Shown here: positions 7,886-16,371 of the stretch, one piece after another | Layout of the letters: each line of letters begins with the position of its first letter | How positions within the stretch are numbered: position 1 is the stretch's first letter | Assembly (NCBI RefSeq): GCF_003024195.1 | Contig: NZ_KZ679058.1 | Location: forward strand, 44,118-108,117 | DNA from: Streptomyces dioscori | GTDB lineage: Bacteria > Actinomycetota > Actinomycetes > Streptomycetales > Streptomycetaceae | Direction: 5' to 3' | DNA: 64,000 nt | Notes under the pieces: model-generated | The model's input: only the letters and a program-made list of their open reading frames with translations | Databases searched by the model: none | What the model was told of the DNA's origin: nothing | Translations under genes and position numbers: made by a program

Positions 7886-8557
7886 TCACATCTCGCGCAT
7901 CCTGCTGATCTCGCTCGTCTGTTGGGCGATCACGTCGTCGGCCATTTCGCCTATCTGGATGTTGTTGCCCTGGGAGAGGACGTCCGTGGCCATGGTGATC
8001 GCCCCGTTGTGGTGGGTGATCATCAGCTTCAGGAAGAGTTCGTCGAACGCCTTGCCCTTCGCCGCGCGCAGTGTCTTGAGCTGTGCGTCGGTCGCCATGC
8101 CCGGCATCACGTCGTGGTGGTGTTCCCCGGACCCCTTGTCGCTCTTCTTGTCGCCGCCGTGGTTCTTGAGCCACGCCTTCATCGTCTCGATCTCCGGCCC
8201 CTGTGAGGCGGCGATCCGCTCGGCGAGGCGCTTCACCGGCGTCGACGAGGCGTGCTTCGGGGCCAGTTCGGTCATCTCGATGGCCTGGGTGTGATGCTCG
8301 ATCATCATCCGGGCGTAGTCGAGGTCCGCGGAGTTGGGGGTGTCGTCGTCGGAGCGCTGCTTCGCGGCGTCCTCGGCCGAGAGCGTCTCGGCGGCCTCTC
8401 CCGGTTTGCCGGGCGCGATCACCGAGGGGCCCGTGCCCGGCGCGGACTTGGCGTCGTCGTCGGAGCCCGTGCAGCCGCCCAGCGCGAGGACGGCAACCGT
8501 CACGGACGCCGTGATCAGACGGCGAAACGTACGGCGGGACATGCGGCGAGCGAGCAC
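7886..8557 (-). CDS. DUF305 lipoprotein
   Basis: A 223-residue secreted lipoprotein. The signal peptide ends in the lipobox VLALGGC near residue 24. It contains two His-His signatures of the DUF305/ferritin-like four-helix fold: YARMMIEHHTQAIEM and LFLKLMITHHNGAITMA. A His-rich linker GSGEHHHDVMPGM lies between them. DUF305 proteins are extracytoplasmic, often associated with copper or other metals. GTG at 8557 has AGGAGG five bases upstream. It is divergent from an LVIVD-repeat gene, a pairing common in Streptomyces. Confidence 0.93.
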   Translation of the reverse strand: MLARRMSRRTFRRLITASVTVAVLALGGCTGSDDDAKSAPGTGPSVIAPGKPGEAAETLSAEDAAKQRSDDDTPNSADLDYARMMIEHHTQAIEMTELAPKHASSTPVKRLAERIAASQGPEIETMKAWLKNHGGDKKSDKGSGEHHHDVMPGMATDAQLKTLRAAKGKAFDELFLKLMITHHNGAITMATDVLSQGNNIQIGEMADDVIAQQTSEISRMREM

Positions 8558-8662
8558 AGTGACCTCCTGTGGCACATGAATCGACCTACACCTGACGAGT
8601 GCGGACACCTTGTGAGTGTCGATGACCGTCCTAGCACGCTTCCGCACGCCAATGATCAAAAA

Positions 8663-8677
8663 CATTCATTACGAATG
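8663..8677. promoter_or_regulatory. Inverted repeat CATTC-N5-GAATG
   Basis: 5-bp arms in an AT-rich stretch of the DUF305/LVIVD divergent promoter region; possible regulator site. Confidence 0.35.
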
Positions 8678-8732
8678 CGTTGCCACCTGTTGATCTGTGC
8701 ATGCTGAAGACGATACTGCGGTGGTACCTGAA

Positions 8733-8750
8733 CCGTTCGACTTCGAACGG
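8733..8750. promoter_or_regulatory. 18-bp palindrome upstream of the LVIVD gene
   Basis: CCGTTCGACTTCGAACGG has perfect 8-bp arms around CT and sits 17 bases before the GTG. It overlaps the expected promoter/leader, so is a likely repressor site. Confidence 0.5.
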
Positions 8751-8767
8751 CCACTAGGGAGGACGCA

Positions 8768-10270
8768 GTGACCCTGTTGAACAATCACCGAACGCGGCGC
8801 AGACGTCTGGGAGTTGCCGCCACCGCGGCCGGTCTGCTGGCCGCCCTGCTCACGGCAGGACCCGCGGTCGCGACCCCCGACCCCGGGGACGCTCCGGTGA
8901 CTTCGGAGAAGGTCTCCAAGAGCGAGGCGGCCGAGGCCCGAGCGGCGATCGCGAACGGCGAGATACCCGGGCAGGACGAGATCGTCCACTCGGACAACAT
9001 CCAGCACCTCGCGAACATCCCCAAGGACGCGTTGCCCGGCACCAACTCGGACCTCGCCTTCCAGGGCAAGTACGCGTTCGCCGGCAACTACGACGGCTTC
9101 CGCATCTTCGACATCAGCAACCCGAAGGCCCCGAAGACGGTCTCCCAGGTGCTCTGCCCGGGTTCGCAGAACGACATCACCGTCTCCGGCGACCTGCTCT
9201 TCCTGTCCACGGACTCCTCGCGCAGCGACAACTCGTGCAGCAGCACCACGCAGCCCGCGACCGAGAAGTCCTCCTGGGAGGGCATGAAGGTCTTCGACAT
9301 CAGCGACAAGAAGAACCCGAAGTACGTCGCCGCCGTCGAGACCGCCTGCGGCTCCCACACCCACACGCTGGTGCCGGAGCGCAAGAACGTCTACATCTAC
9401 GTGTCCTCGTACTCGCCGAGCGCCACGTTCCCCGACTGCCAGCCGCCGCACGACGGCATCTCGATCATCAAGGTGCCGCGCAAGGCTCCCGAGAAGGCGG
9501 CGGTCGTCAACTTCCCCGTCCTGTTCCCCGGTGAGGGCGCGGACGGCGGCGGCAACCCCGGTGGTCCGACCAACCCGGGTGTCTCCAAGACCACCGGCTG
9601 CCACGACATCACCGTGCTGCCCTCCAAGGACCTCGCCGCGGGCGCCTGCATGGGTGACGGCATCCTGTTCTCCATCAAGGACCCGGAGAACCCGAAGATC
9701 ATCGACCAGGTCCAGGACAACGTGAACTTCGCGTTCTGGCACTCGGCGAGCTTCAACCAGAAGGCGAACAAGGTCGTCTTCACGGACGAGCTCGGCGGCG
9801 GCGGTGCGGCCACCTGCAACGAGACCGTGGGTCCGAACCGCGGAGCGGACGGCATCTACGACATCGTCGGCAAGGGCGACAAGCGCAAGCTCGTCTTCAA
9901 GAGCTACTTCAAGATCCCGCGCCACCAGGCCGACACCGAGAACTGCGTCGCCCACAACGGCTCGCTGATCCCGGTCAAGGGCAAGGACATCATGGTCCAG
10001 GCCTGGTACCAGGGCGGTATCTCCGTCTGGGACTTCACGAACTCCTCGAAGCCCAAGGAGATCGCCTTCTTCGAACGCGGTCCGCTGAGCACCACGACCA
10101 TGGTCACCGGCGGCTCCTGGTCCGCGTACTACTACAACGGCTACATCTACTCGAACGACATCGCCAAGGGCTTCGACGTTCTGAAGATCAACGACCGTCG
10201 TACGGACCCGGCGAAGAAGAACCGGCTGGGCGAGCTGAACGTCCAGACGCAGCCGGACTACTTCGACTGA
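8768..10270 (+). CDS. Secreted LVIVD beta-propeller protein
   Basis: A 500-residue exported protein. A twin-Arg-like basic start (RTRRRRLGVAATAAG) leads into a signal peptide ending near AVATP. The mature part has repeated propeller strands such as YDGFRIFDISNPKAPK, GMKVFDISDKKNPKYV, ISIIKVPRKAP and GISVWDFTNSSKPKE, the LVIVD repeat form. His residues near CGSHTHTLVPERK and GCHDITVLP could bind metal. The function of the family is not established. GGGAGGA lies upstream of the GTG. The gene converges on and overlaps a TetR gene by 13 bp. Confidence 0.9.
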   Translation: MTLLNNHRTRRRRLGVAATAAGLLAALLTAGPAVATPDPGDAPVTSEKVSKSEAAEARAAIANGEIPGQDEIVHSDNIQHLANIPKDALPGTNSDLAFQGKYAFAGNYDGFRIFDISNPKAPKTVSQVLCPGSQNDITVSGDLLFLSTDSSRSDNSCSSTTQPATEKSSWEGMKVFDISDKKNPKYVAAVETACGSHTHTLVPERKNVYIYVSSYSPSATFPDCQPPHDGISIIKVPRKAPEKAAVVNFPVLFPGEGADGGGNPGGPTNPGVSKTTGCHDITVLPSKDLAAGACMGDGILFSIKDPENPKIIDQVQDNVNFAFWHSASFNQKANKVVFTDELGGGGAATCNETVGPNRGADGIYDIVGKGDKRKLVFKSYFKIPRHQADTENCVAHNGSLIPVKGKDIMVQAWYQGGISVWDFTNSSKPKEIAFFERGPLSTTTMVTGGSWSAYYYNGYIYSNDIAKGFDVLKINDRRTDPAKKNRLGELNVQTQPDYFD

Positions 10271-10983
10271 CCGGCCGCGTCCGTCTCCTGGTTCGCCACG
10301 CCACCGTGACCGCGGCCTTCCGCCGGCTCGCGGCTCCCGGGAGCGAAGAACCGTGAGAGGTCCTCGTGGTACGTCCCGCCGGGTGCTTCGGCGCCCGGCG
10401 GGGCACCCCGCTCCCAGTCCAGCCCGTACCGCCTGAACAGCTCGGCCCGCAGCACCGGCACCGGCATCGGGACCCCGGGCACCAGGGCCGCGTACACCGC
10501 GCCCATCAGCAGCGCCCGCAGCATCGGGTAGTCGGCGGCGGTGTCCGGTGAGCCGTAGCGGGACATGGTGTCGCTCAGCAGCTCAGCCAGCCGGCGCTGC
10601 TCCGGACACTGCTTGAAGCCCTCGCCCTGCAGGATGCCCGCCATGTGCTGGCGCATCACCACCGGATGGTCCCGGGCGAGGCCCAGGATCGCGTCGATGG
10701 CCCGCGCCATCCGCTCCTGCCCGTCCTCGGTGCGCGGCTCGCGCTCCAGCGCCTCGTCCAGCGTGCGGTGCATCAGCCGGTGCACGGCGGACTGGACGAG
10801 CAGGCGCTTTCCGGGGAAGTAGTACGAGACGAGACCCCGGGCGGAGCCCGCGCGGTCGGCGATGTCGCCCAGCGTCGTGGCGTCGTATCCGCGCTCGCCG
10901 ACGAGCTCCAGAGCCGCCTGCAGAAGCCTCTCGCGGGAACGTCGCCGCAACTCTTCATTGACCGATGCGCTGCGAGGGGACAT
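10258..10983 (-). CDS. TetR-family regulator
   Basis: A 241-residue repressor. The N-terminal TetR helix-turn-helix is complete: RRRSRERLLQAALELVGERG, TLGDIADRAGSARGLVSYYF (residues ~30-55). The C-terminal ligand domain shows no known signature. The ATG at 10983 has CAGGAG 8 bases upstream. A near-perfect 21-bp palindrome sits 16 bp before it, overlapping a TATAGT -10, so it very likely represses itself. No other gene obviously shares the operator; its target is unknown. Confidence 0.92.
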   Translation of the reverse strand: MSPRSASVNEELRRRSRERLLQAALELVGERGYDATTLGDIADRAGSARGLVSYYFPGKRLLVQSAVHRLMHRTLDEALEREPRTEDGQERMARAIDAILGLARDHPVVMRQHMAGILQGEGFKQCPEQRRLAELLSDTMSRYGSPDTAADYPMLRALLMGAVYAALVPGVPMPVPVLRAELFRRYGLDWERGAPPGAEAPGGTYHEDLSRFFAPGSREPAEGRGHGGVANQETDAAGQSK

Positions 10984-10998
10984 CCTATGTACTCCTGC

Positions 10999-11019
10999 GT
11001 TGACTGGCTGCCAGCCAAC
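10999..11019. promoter_or_regulatory. TetR operator, 21-bp palindrome
   Basis: Arms GTTGACTGGC and GCCAGCCAAC around a central T match at 9 of 10 positions. On the minus strand TATAGT (about 11023-11018) overlaps one edge, giving a promoter blocked by the bound regulator. Confidence 0.65.
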
Positions 11020-11184
11020 TATACTCAGCGCGTCCGGGCCGGTCCCCTCGGGGATCACTTCCGGGCTGCCGTCCGTCCGGGGCGACGCGGGGGATCGTCC
11101 CGGGCGGTCGGTAAGGGAACGGCCTGCTCCGGGTTGTCGAAGCGGAGTCGTGGTCCGAGGGACAGGCGGCGGATCGGGTGCGGA

Positions 11185-11892
11185 TCAGCCGGGGACCAGG
11201 TCCAGCACCGGTCGCAGACCGTTCGGCCGGTCCGTCACCGGCAGATGGTCGACGAAGTGCACGCGGCACCCCAGAGCCGCCGCTCCGCCGTCCGCCAGCC
11301 GGTCGTCCCCGACCATCAGGGTGTCGCGCGGATCGGCCCCGAGCGCGTCGCAGGCGGTCGCGAAGAGCCTGGCGTCCGGCTTCTGGACACCGTGCTCGTA
11401 CGACAGGACGTAGGCCCCCACGTACGCGTCGAGGCCGTGCTCGCGGAACACGGGCCGCAGATCCCAGCCGATGTTGCTGACCACCCCGATCGCGACCCCG
11501 CGGTCGCGAAGCGTGTGCAGTACGTCGATCGCGTCGGCGTACGGACGCCAGGCCACCGGGTTCATGTGCCGGTCGTACAGCGCGTCGTACAACTCCTCGG
11601 CGGGCAGCGCCACCTGGCGGCAGGCCCCCGTGTACGCCGCCCGGTGCGCCTCGGCGCTCTCGTCGCGGACGCCCCACAGCGCGGTCAGCTCGGGCGGCAC
11701 CGGACCGCTGTGCGGCGCTCCGCCGGGCAGCGCACCCGCCGCCTCCAGTTCCTTCGCCGTCCGGAGCAACTCCTGCTCCGGCACGGACATCTCGGCGTCG
11801 GCCAGTACGGCGCGCAGCCAGGTCTCGGTGGATTCGATACGGAAGAGGGTCCCGGAGAAGTCGAACAACACGGCAGCCATGCGGGAGGACAT
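11185..11892 (-). CDS. HAD-superfamily hydrolase
   Basis: A 235-residue phosphatase-like HAD protein. Motif I is VLFDFSGTLF near residue 8-17, with Ser replacing the usual second acidic partner (DFSGT rather than DxDGT). Motif II is GVVSNIGWD, motif III Lys in HGVQKPDARLF, and motif IV LMVGDDRLADG. An alpha-helical cap lies between. Because DFSGT keeps only the nucleophilic Asp, acid catalysis may differ from standard phosphatases. Two in-frame ATGs (11892 and 11880) lie inside a long inverted repeat; I see no clear ribosome-binding site for either. Confidence 0.85.
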   Translation of the reverse strand: MSSRMAAVLFDFSGTLFRIESTETWLRAVLADAEMSVPEQELLRTAKELEAAGALPGGAPHSGPVPPELTALWGVRDESAEAHRAAYTGACRQVALPAEELYDALYDRHMNPVAWRPYADAIDVLHTLRDRGVAIGVVSNIGWDLRPVFREHGLDAYVGAYVLSYEHGVQKPDARLFATACDALGADPRDTLMVGDDRLADGGAAALGCRVHFVDHLPVTDRPNGLRPVLDLVPG

Positions 11893-11924
11893 ACCCGCAC
11901 CGCGATCCGGGTATGTCGTCCCGC
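11881..11924. repeat. Long inverted repeat over the HAD start codon
   Basis: 17-bp arms with one mismatch (11881-11897 and 11908-11924; core GACATACCCG / CGGGTATGTC) and a 10-base loop. It could be a transcriptional operator, the terminator of the epoxide hydrolase gene upstream, or an mRNA hairpin hiding the HAD start. Confidence 0.55.
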
Positions 11925-11980
11925 GGGCCTCCGCCCCTGGTCAGAGCGGTGCCGTTCCGGCAGCCGTTGCCGCCGGGCGC

Positions 11981-13216
11981 TCAGGGCCTGCGGCCCCGGA
12001 ACGTGCGGCGCAGATCGCTCACCCAGGCGTCGGGGTTCTCCCACGGGATGAAGTGGCCGCCGTGGTCATGGGCGTTGACGTTGACGTGGTTGAACCAGGC
12101 CGCCTGCGGGCCCGTCTCGAACGCCCGGACGCGTTCCTCGGCGGCGTGGACGCCGGGCGGGTTCTCGTACGTGACGAAGGTCAGGCCGACCGGGGCCTGC
12201 ACGACCGGGGTGCGGTCGTGGGCCGGTGACCACGGGTGGCGGTTGGCGTTGGCGTAGTAACGCATCGACGTGGCGATGGAGTTGTTCACCCAGTAGATCG
12301 TGGCGTGGGTGAGCAGATCGTCCTTGGAGAAGACGGACTCGACGTCACCGCCGTTGTCGCTCCAGGAGTTCCACCGCTCCAGCAGCCAGGCGAGCAGTCC
12401 GGCGGGCGAGTCGCTCAGCCCGTGGGCCAGGGTGGCGCCGTCGAGCATGTGCACGGTGAGGTGGGACGCCGAGCGGTGGTCCAGCTCGACGACACGGGCG
12501 CGGACGTCGGCGGGCTGGTCGTCGGTGAGGGGCCGGTTCCGGGCGAAGTCCCAGGCGCGGGGGCCGGTGAAGAAGTCCAGCGGCAGCCCGGAGCCTATGT
12601 GGATGCCGTACAGCTCGTCGGCGTACTTGTGGCCGAGCTGGCTGCTGACGATCCCGCCGATGTCACAGCCCCCGGCGGCGTACTTCTCGTAGCCCAGGGT
12701 CTCGGTCATCAGGGTGTGCCAGAGGTCGGAGACCTTCCAGAAGTTGACGTCCGGAAAGCCGGTGAGCGGGCCGGGGAAACCGAAGCCGGGCAGGGACGGC
12801 ACGATGACGTCGAACGCGTCGGCGGGGTCACCGCCGGACGCGGCCGGGTCGGCGAGCGGCCCGATCACCTTCGACCAGTGCCAGAACGTCCACGGCCAGC
12901 CATGGGTGAGGATCAGCGGGACCGGGCGGGGGCCGCGGCCCGCCTTGCGCATGAAGTGCACCGGGACACCGGAGACGTCCACGCGGTAGTGCTCGTGGAC
13001 GTTGATGGCTGCCTCGGCCCTGCGCCAGTCGTAGCCGTCCCGCCAGTGGTCGACCAGCTCACCGAGATAGCCGGCCGGGACGCCGTACGACCAGTCGTCG
13101 TTCCCCTCGTCCAGTGGCGGACGGGTCGCCGCGAGACGGACGCGCAGATCGTCGAGTACCGCGTCGGGCACGTGGATCGGGGTGGGCTCCAGGGGGAAGT
13201 CGTGCGAAGTGGTCAT
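11981..13216 (-). CDS. Epoxide hydrolase, alpha/beta fold with EHN domain
   Basis: A 411-residue hydrolase related to microsomal epoxide hydrolase. The N-terminal EHN segment (EPTPIHVPDAVLDDLRVRLA, WSYGVPAGYLGELVDHWRDG) packs on the alpha/beta core. The oxyanion motif is HGWPWTFWHW near 120, the nucleophile Asp in AAGGCDIGGI near 185, and the catalytic His in HDHGGHFIPWE near 390. It would add water to epoxides via an aspartyl ester. The ATG at 13216 follows a 9-bp tandem repeat (GCGTCCTAT twice). Confidence 0.92.
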   Translation of the reverse strand: MTTSHDFPLEPTPIHVPDAVLDDLRVRLAATRPPLDEGNDDWSYGVPAGYLGELVDHWRDGYDWRRAEAAINVHEHYRVDVSGVPVHFMRKAGRGPRPVPLILTHGWPWTFWHWSKVIGPLADPAASGGDPADAFDVIVPSLPGFGFPGPLTGFPDVNFWKVSDLWHTLMTETLGYEKYAAGGCDIGGIVSSQLGHKYADELYGIHIGSGLPLDFFTGPRAWDFARNRPLTDDQPADVRARVVELDHRSASHLTVHMLDGATLAHGLSDSPAGLLAWLLERWNSWSDNGGDVESVFSKDDLLTHATIYWVNNSIATSMRYYANANRHPWSPAHDRTPVVQAPVGLTFVTYENPPGVHAAEERVRAFETGPQAAWFNHVNVNAHDHGGHFIPWENPDAWVSDLRRTFRGRRP

Positions 13217-13285
13217 GGCATGCGTCCTATGCGTCCTATGGGTCGGCGAGGTCGGTCGGGCGGCCCGCACGTTCCCGGTGCGCTC

Positions 13286-13750
13286 CTACTCGGCTGGCGG
13301 CAGCGGGCCGAGGACCGGGTTGGTCAGATGCTGGTAGATGATCGAGGTGCGGAAGGCGATGATCTCGCGGCGGTTGGTGAACTGGTCCAGGAGAAAGGCG
13401 TGCAGGTGGTCGATGTCCTGGGCCGTGACATGGACGAGGAAGTCGTCGCTCCCCGCCATCGTGTACACGGAGACGACCTCCGGCAGTTGGGTCACCGACT
13501 GCTCGAACGCGGTGACGACATCGCGGCGCAGGGGGCGTACCTGGGTGAACACCATGGCCTGCACCGAGCGGTTGAGGGCCTTGAAGGAGACCTCGGCCCG
13601 GTAGCCCTGGATGATGCCGCGCCGCTGCAGGAGCCTCGTGCGTTCCAGACAGGTGGAGGGGGCGATGCCGAGTTTCGCGGCGAGGGCGCGGTTCGACTGC
13701 CGACCGTCGGCCTGCAGTTCGCGCACGATCGCCGAATCAAGTTCGTCCAC
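13286..13750 (-). CDS. Lrp/AsnC-family regulator
   Basis: A 154-residue feast/famine regulator. The N-terminal helix-turn-helix (MDELDSAIVRELQADGRQS, LAAKLGIAPSTCLERTRLL) is followed by the RAM ligand domain with VVSVYTMAGSDDFLVHVTA. GTG at 13750 has GGAGG six bases upstream. It is divergent from a branched-chain amino acid dehydrogenase gene with a perfect 19-bp palindrome between them, so it is the likely amino-acid-responsive regulator of that dehydrogenase. Confidence 0.93.
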   Translation of the reverse strand: MDELDSAIVRELQADGRQSNRALAAKLGIAPSTCLERTRLLQRRGIIQGYRAEVSFKALNRSVQAMVFTQVRPLRRDVVTAFEQSVTQLPEVVSVYTMAGSDDFLVHVTAQDIDHLHAFLLDQFTNRREIIAFRTSIIYQHLTNPVLGPLPPAE

Positions 13751-13770
13751 GGCTTCCTCCCCTGCCCGAA

Positions 13771-13789
13771 CACCGAATTTGATTCGGTG
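13771..13789. promoter_or_regulatory. Lrp operator palindrome
   Basis: CACCGAATTTGATTCGGTG has perfect 8-bp arms around TTG, in the 79-bp divergent gap between the Lrp and valine dehydrogenase genes. Confidence 0.65.
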
Positions 13790-13829
13790 CGACTCCCGGT
13801 GGTCCGCGCATCAGCCTAGCTTCGGCGCC

Positions 13830-14972
13830 ATGAGTCGAGCATTCGCACACGAAGAGGTCGTTGTCCGCCGCGGACGCCGCTCCGGCCTGCCGTTGATCGT
13901 CGCCGTCCATTCCCGCGCGCTGGGACCGGCGGCCGGTGGCTGCCGCATGCGCCGCTACGACACCTGGCAGGACGGACTGACCGACGCGCTGCGCCTGTCG
14001 GAGGCGATGACGTACAAGTCGGCGGTGGCCGGTCTGGACTTCGGGGGCGGCAAGAGCGTGATCGCCCTGGACCGGGACACCGACGTCACCCCGGAGCTGC
14101 GGGAAGCCGCGCTGGAGGACCTGGGCGAGCTGATCGCCTCCTTCGACGGCTCCTACCGCACAGGACCTGACATCGGCACCGGCCCCGAGGACATGGTGGT
14201 CCTGCGGCGCTTCTCGCCGTACGCGTACTGCGCGCCCGAGGAGCACGGCGGCACCGGGGACTCCGGCGGGCCCACCGCCACCGGTGTCCTGGCCGCTCTG
14301 CGGGCCGGCGCCCGCCACGTCTTCGGCGACGCCTCCTGCACCGGCAAGGTGGTCGTCGTCAGCGGGTTCGGGTCGGTCGGCAGCCGGGTCGCGGCCGGTC
14401 TGGCCGCGGAAGGGGCGCACGTCGTGGTGTCGGACGTGGACCACTCCCGCAAGGAGGCCGCGCTGGCGAGCGGGTACGGCTGGGTGGAGCCCGGCCGGGC
14501 TCTGTCGGCTCCGGCCGACATCCTCGTCCCGGCCGCCGTGGGCGGGGTGTTCGACGCGGAGAGCGTGGACCGGCTCACCGCGCCGCTGGTCGTCGGACCG
14601 GCCAACAACCAGCTCGCCGACGAGTCGATCGCCGACACCCTCGCGGAACGCGGCATCGTCTGGGTGCCGGACTACGTGGCAGGCGCCGGAGGGGTCGCGT
14701 ACACGCTCAGCCGGGAGTCGGAGGGCTACAGCCACGAGGCCGCCCTGGAACGGGTGGAGGGCATCGGTGACACCGTCGGACACCTCCTCGGCCTCGCGCG
14801 CACCACCGGAGTCACCCCGCTGAGGGCGGCCCGGCAGCTGGCGGACCGCCGCCTCACCGCTGCCGCCTCCCCGGCAGAGGCAGTGGCAGAGGCGGCGATC
14901 AGGACAGAGACAGAGGCACGGGCGGCGGTGGGGGCAGAGGCGGCGACCGCCCGGCCGCTCAGCCGATCGTGA
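13830..14972 (+). CDS. vdh: Valine/leucine (Glu/Leu/Phe/Val) dehydrogenase
   Basis: A 380-residue NAD-dependent oxidative deaminase of branched-chain amino acids, which in Streptomyces supplies 2-keto acids for fatty acid and polyketide starter units. The substrate domain has GPAAGGCRMRRY, MTYKSAVAGLDFGGGKSVI (two catalytic-region Lys) and GPDIGTGPEDM. The Rossmann domain has VVVSGFGSVGSRVA near residue 175 and GPANNQLAD. There is no ribosome-binding site and a TAGCTT box ends 8 bases before the ATG, so a leaderless mRNA is possible. The last 25 residues are low-complexity Ala/Glu. It converges on the next gene with a 14-bp overlap. Confidence 0.92.
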   Translation: MSRAFAHEEVVVRRGRRSGLPLIVAVHSRALGPAAGGCRMRRYDTWQDGLTDALRLSEAMTYKSAVAGLDFGGGKSVIALDRDTDVTPELREAALEDLGELIASFDGSYRTGPDIGTGPEDMVVLRRFSPYAYCAPEEHGGTGDSGGPTATGVLAALRAGARHVFGDASCTGKVVVVSGFGSVGSRVAAGLAAEGAHVVVSDVDHSRKEAALASGYGWVEPGRALSAPADILVPAAVGGVFDAESVDRLTAPLVVGPANNQLADESIADTLAERGIVWVPDYVAGAGGVAYTLSRESEGYSHEAALERVEGIGDTVGHLLGLARTTGVTPLRAARQLADRRLTAAASPAEAVAEAAIRTETEARAAVGAEAATARPLSRS

Positions 14973-16371
14973 CGACACGCGCCCAGGACGGCGGGGTGTC
15001 CGGTACGTAGTCGGGGTCCTCCTCGTCCACCGTGCGGGCGGGGCGCGGGAAGAGACCGACGACCGTACGGCAGGGCGGCGGCGCGGAGGGCCAGGGGGTC
15101 TGGCCGTCCGTGAGGGCGACGATCACGTCGGGGCGCGGCCGGGAGCGCAGTGCCCGGGCGAGACCGGAGCGCAGATCCGTGCCCCCGCCGCCGACCAGCT
15201 CGATGTTCTCCGCGCGGCAGAGCGGCACGGCGACCCCGGCCGCCGCGTCGCAGGAGATCACCGACACCAGGTCGCGCCGCCCGCCCACCGCCCGCGAGAT
15301 CGCCGCCACCTCCAGCAACGCGCTGCCCAGTTCGGCGTCGCTCACCGACCCGGAGGTGTCGATCACGACGCAGACAGCGGGCGGCGTACGGCGCAGACTC
15401 GGCAGCACCACTCCGGGCACACTCGCCGAGCGCCGGGACGGACGCCGGTAGCTGTGGTTCTCGCCCGCACCCGGCGCCCCCGCCGCCGACCGCACCGCCG
15501 CACCCAGCAACCGCCGCCACGGCTGCGGCGGCTGGAACGCCTCGTCCGCCCATCGGCGCCAGCTCTTCGGCGCCTTGCCGGGCCGGCTCTTGATCCCCTC
15601 CGCGACCCGGAAGCGGACCGCGTCCTGCTGGTGCCTGCTCAGCGCGTGCGCCCCGTCGGGACCCAGTTCCCACGGCCGGTCCTGCCCGTCGGCGCCGCTG
15701 CCGCAGTCCAGCCAGGCCAGGTCGGCGGCCGCACCGGACATCGACGCCGTCCGCAGGTACTCCTCCATCAACAGCCCGCCCGGCAGCCGCAGCAGCGACG
15801 GAAGCACCGCTCCGGCGGGCCGCGGCAGACCGTCACCGTAGATGTCGTCGTTGATCTCGAAGTCCGCGGCGATGTTCCGGCGGAGCCTCCCCCAGCCTTC
15901 GGCCGGGGGGACCCCCGTCCCGCTCCGCTCGCCCGGTCCGAACTCCTCGTGCTGCCGTGCGTACCGCTCGCTCCTGCCGTGGTGGTCCCGGAGCAGATGG
16001 GAGACCTCGTGCACCCACACACCCGCCAGTTCCTCCATCGGCATGCGCGCCACGAACGCGGGGGAGACATAGCAGCGCCAGTGTGCGTCCACCGCCATCG
16101 TCGGCACCGACCGGTCCTCCACCACATGCAGGGCGAAGAGCGCACCGGCGAGGTAGGGGCGCACCTTCACCGCGTGCAGCCGGGCGGCCAGCAACTTCTC
16201 CATGTCCAGGGGGAGTCCGGCCGCTCGGTCCGCCGCACCCGAGCCGGCCGGCTGCTCCGGCAGGGCGGCCCGCACCGGGCGCGGCGGCGCGGGCCGGGGC
16301 ATCGGGCGCGGCCGGGGATGCGGAGCCGCCTGTTTCGGGCTCCTCGGGGGAGTCTGCGGGGCCCCCGTCAT
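14959..16371 (-). CDS. Putative metallopeptidase-VWA protein (DUF2201-like)
   Basis: A 470-residue protein with a Pro-rich N-terminus (1-45), then a peptidase-like domain with GVWVHEVSHLLRDHH near residue 125 (HExxH zinc site plus a following His), and a C-terminal VWA domain beginning VCVVIDTSGSVSDAEL near 325 (MIDAS DxSxS, later GGGTDLRSGL and VALTDGQT). This is the VWA-like metallopeptidase architecture usually paired with a MoxR ATPase. Its ATG overlaps the stop codon of the MoxR gene (ATGA), so the two are translationally coupled. The target is unknown. Confidence 0.85.
   Translation of the reverse strand: MTGAPQTPPRSPKQAAPHPRPRPMPRPAPPRPVRAALPEQPAGSGAADRAAGLPLDMEKLLAARLHAVKVRPYLAGALFALHVVEDRSVPTMAVDAHWRCYVSPAFVARMPMEELAGVWVHEVSHLLRDHHGRSERYARQHEEFGPGERSGTGVPPAEGWGRLRRNIAADFEINDDIYGDGLPRPAGAVLPSLLRLPGGLLMEEYLRTASMSGAAADLAWLDCGSGADGQDRPWELGPDGAHALSRHQQDAVRFRVAEGIKSRPGKAPKSWRRWADEAFQPPQPWRRLLGAAVRSAAGAPGAGENHSYRRPSRRSASVPGVVLPSLRRTPPAVCVVIDTSGSVSDAELGSALLEVAAISRAVGGRRDLVSVISCDAAAGVAVPLCRAENIELVGGGGTDLRSGLARALRSRPRPDVIVALTDGQTPWPSAPPPCRTVVGLFPRPARTVDEEDPDYVPDTPPSWARVVTIG

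Noticed and set aside
12236..13819. Long plus-strand reading frames opposite the epoxide hydrolase and Lrp genes, and similar long antisense frames elsewhere
   Set aside because: They mirror real genes in the third-position-GC-rich antisense frame, lack ribosome-binding sites and show no domain sense.
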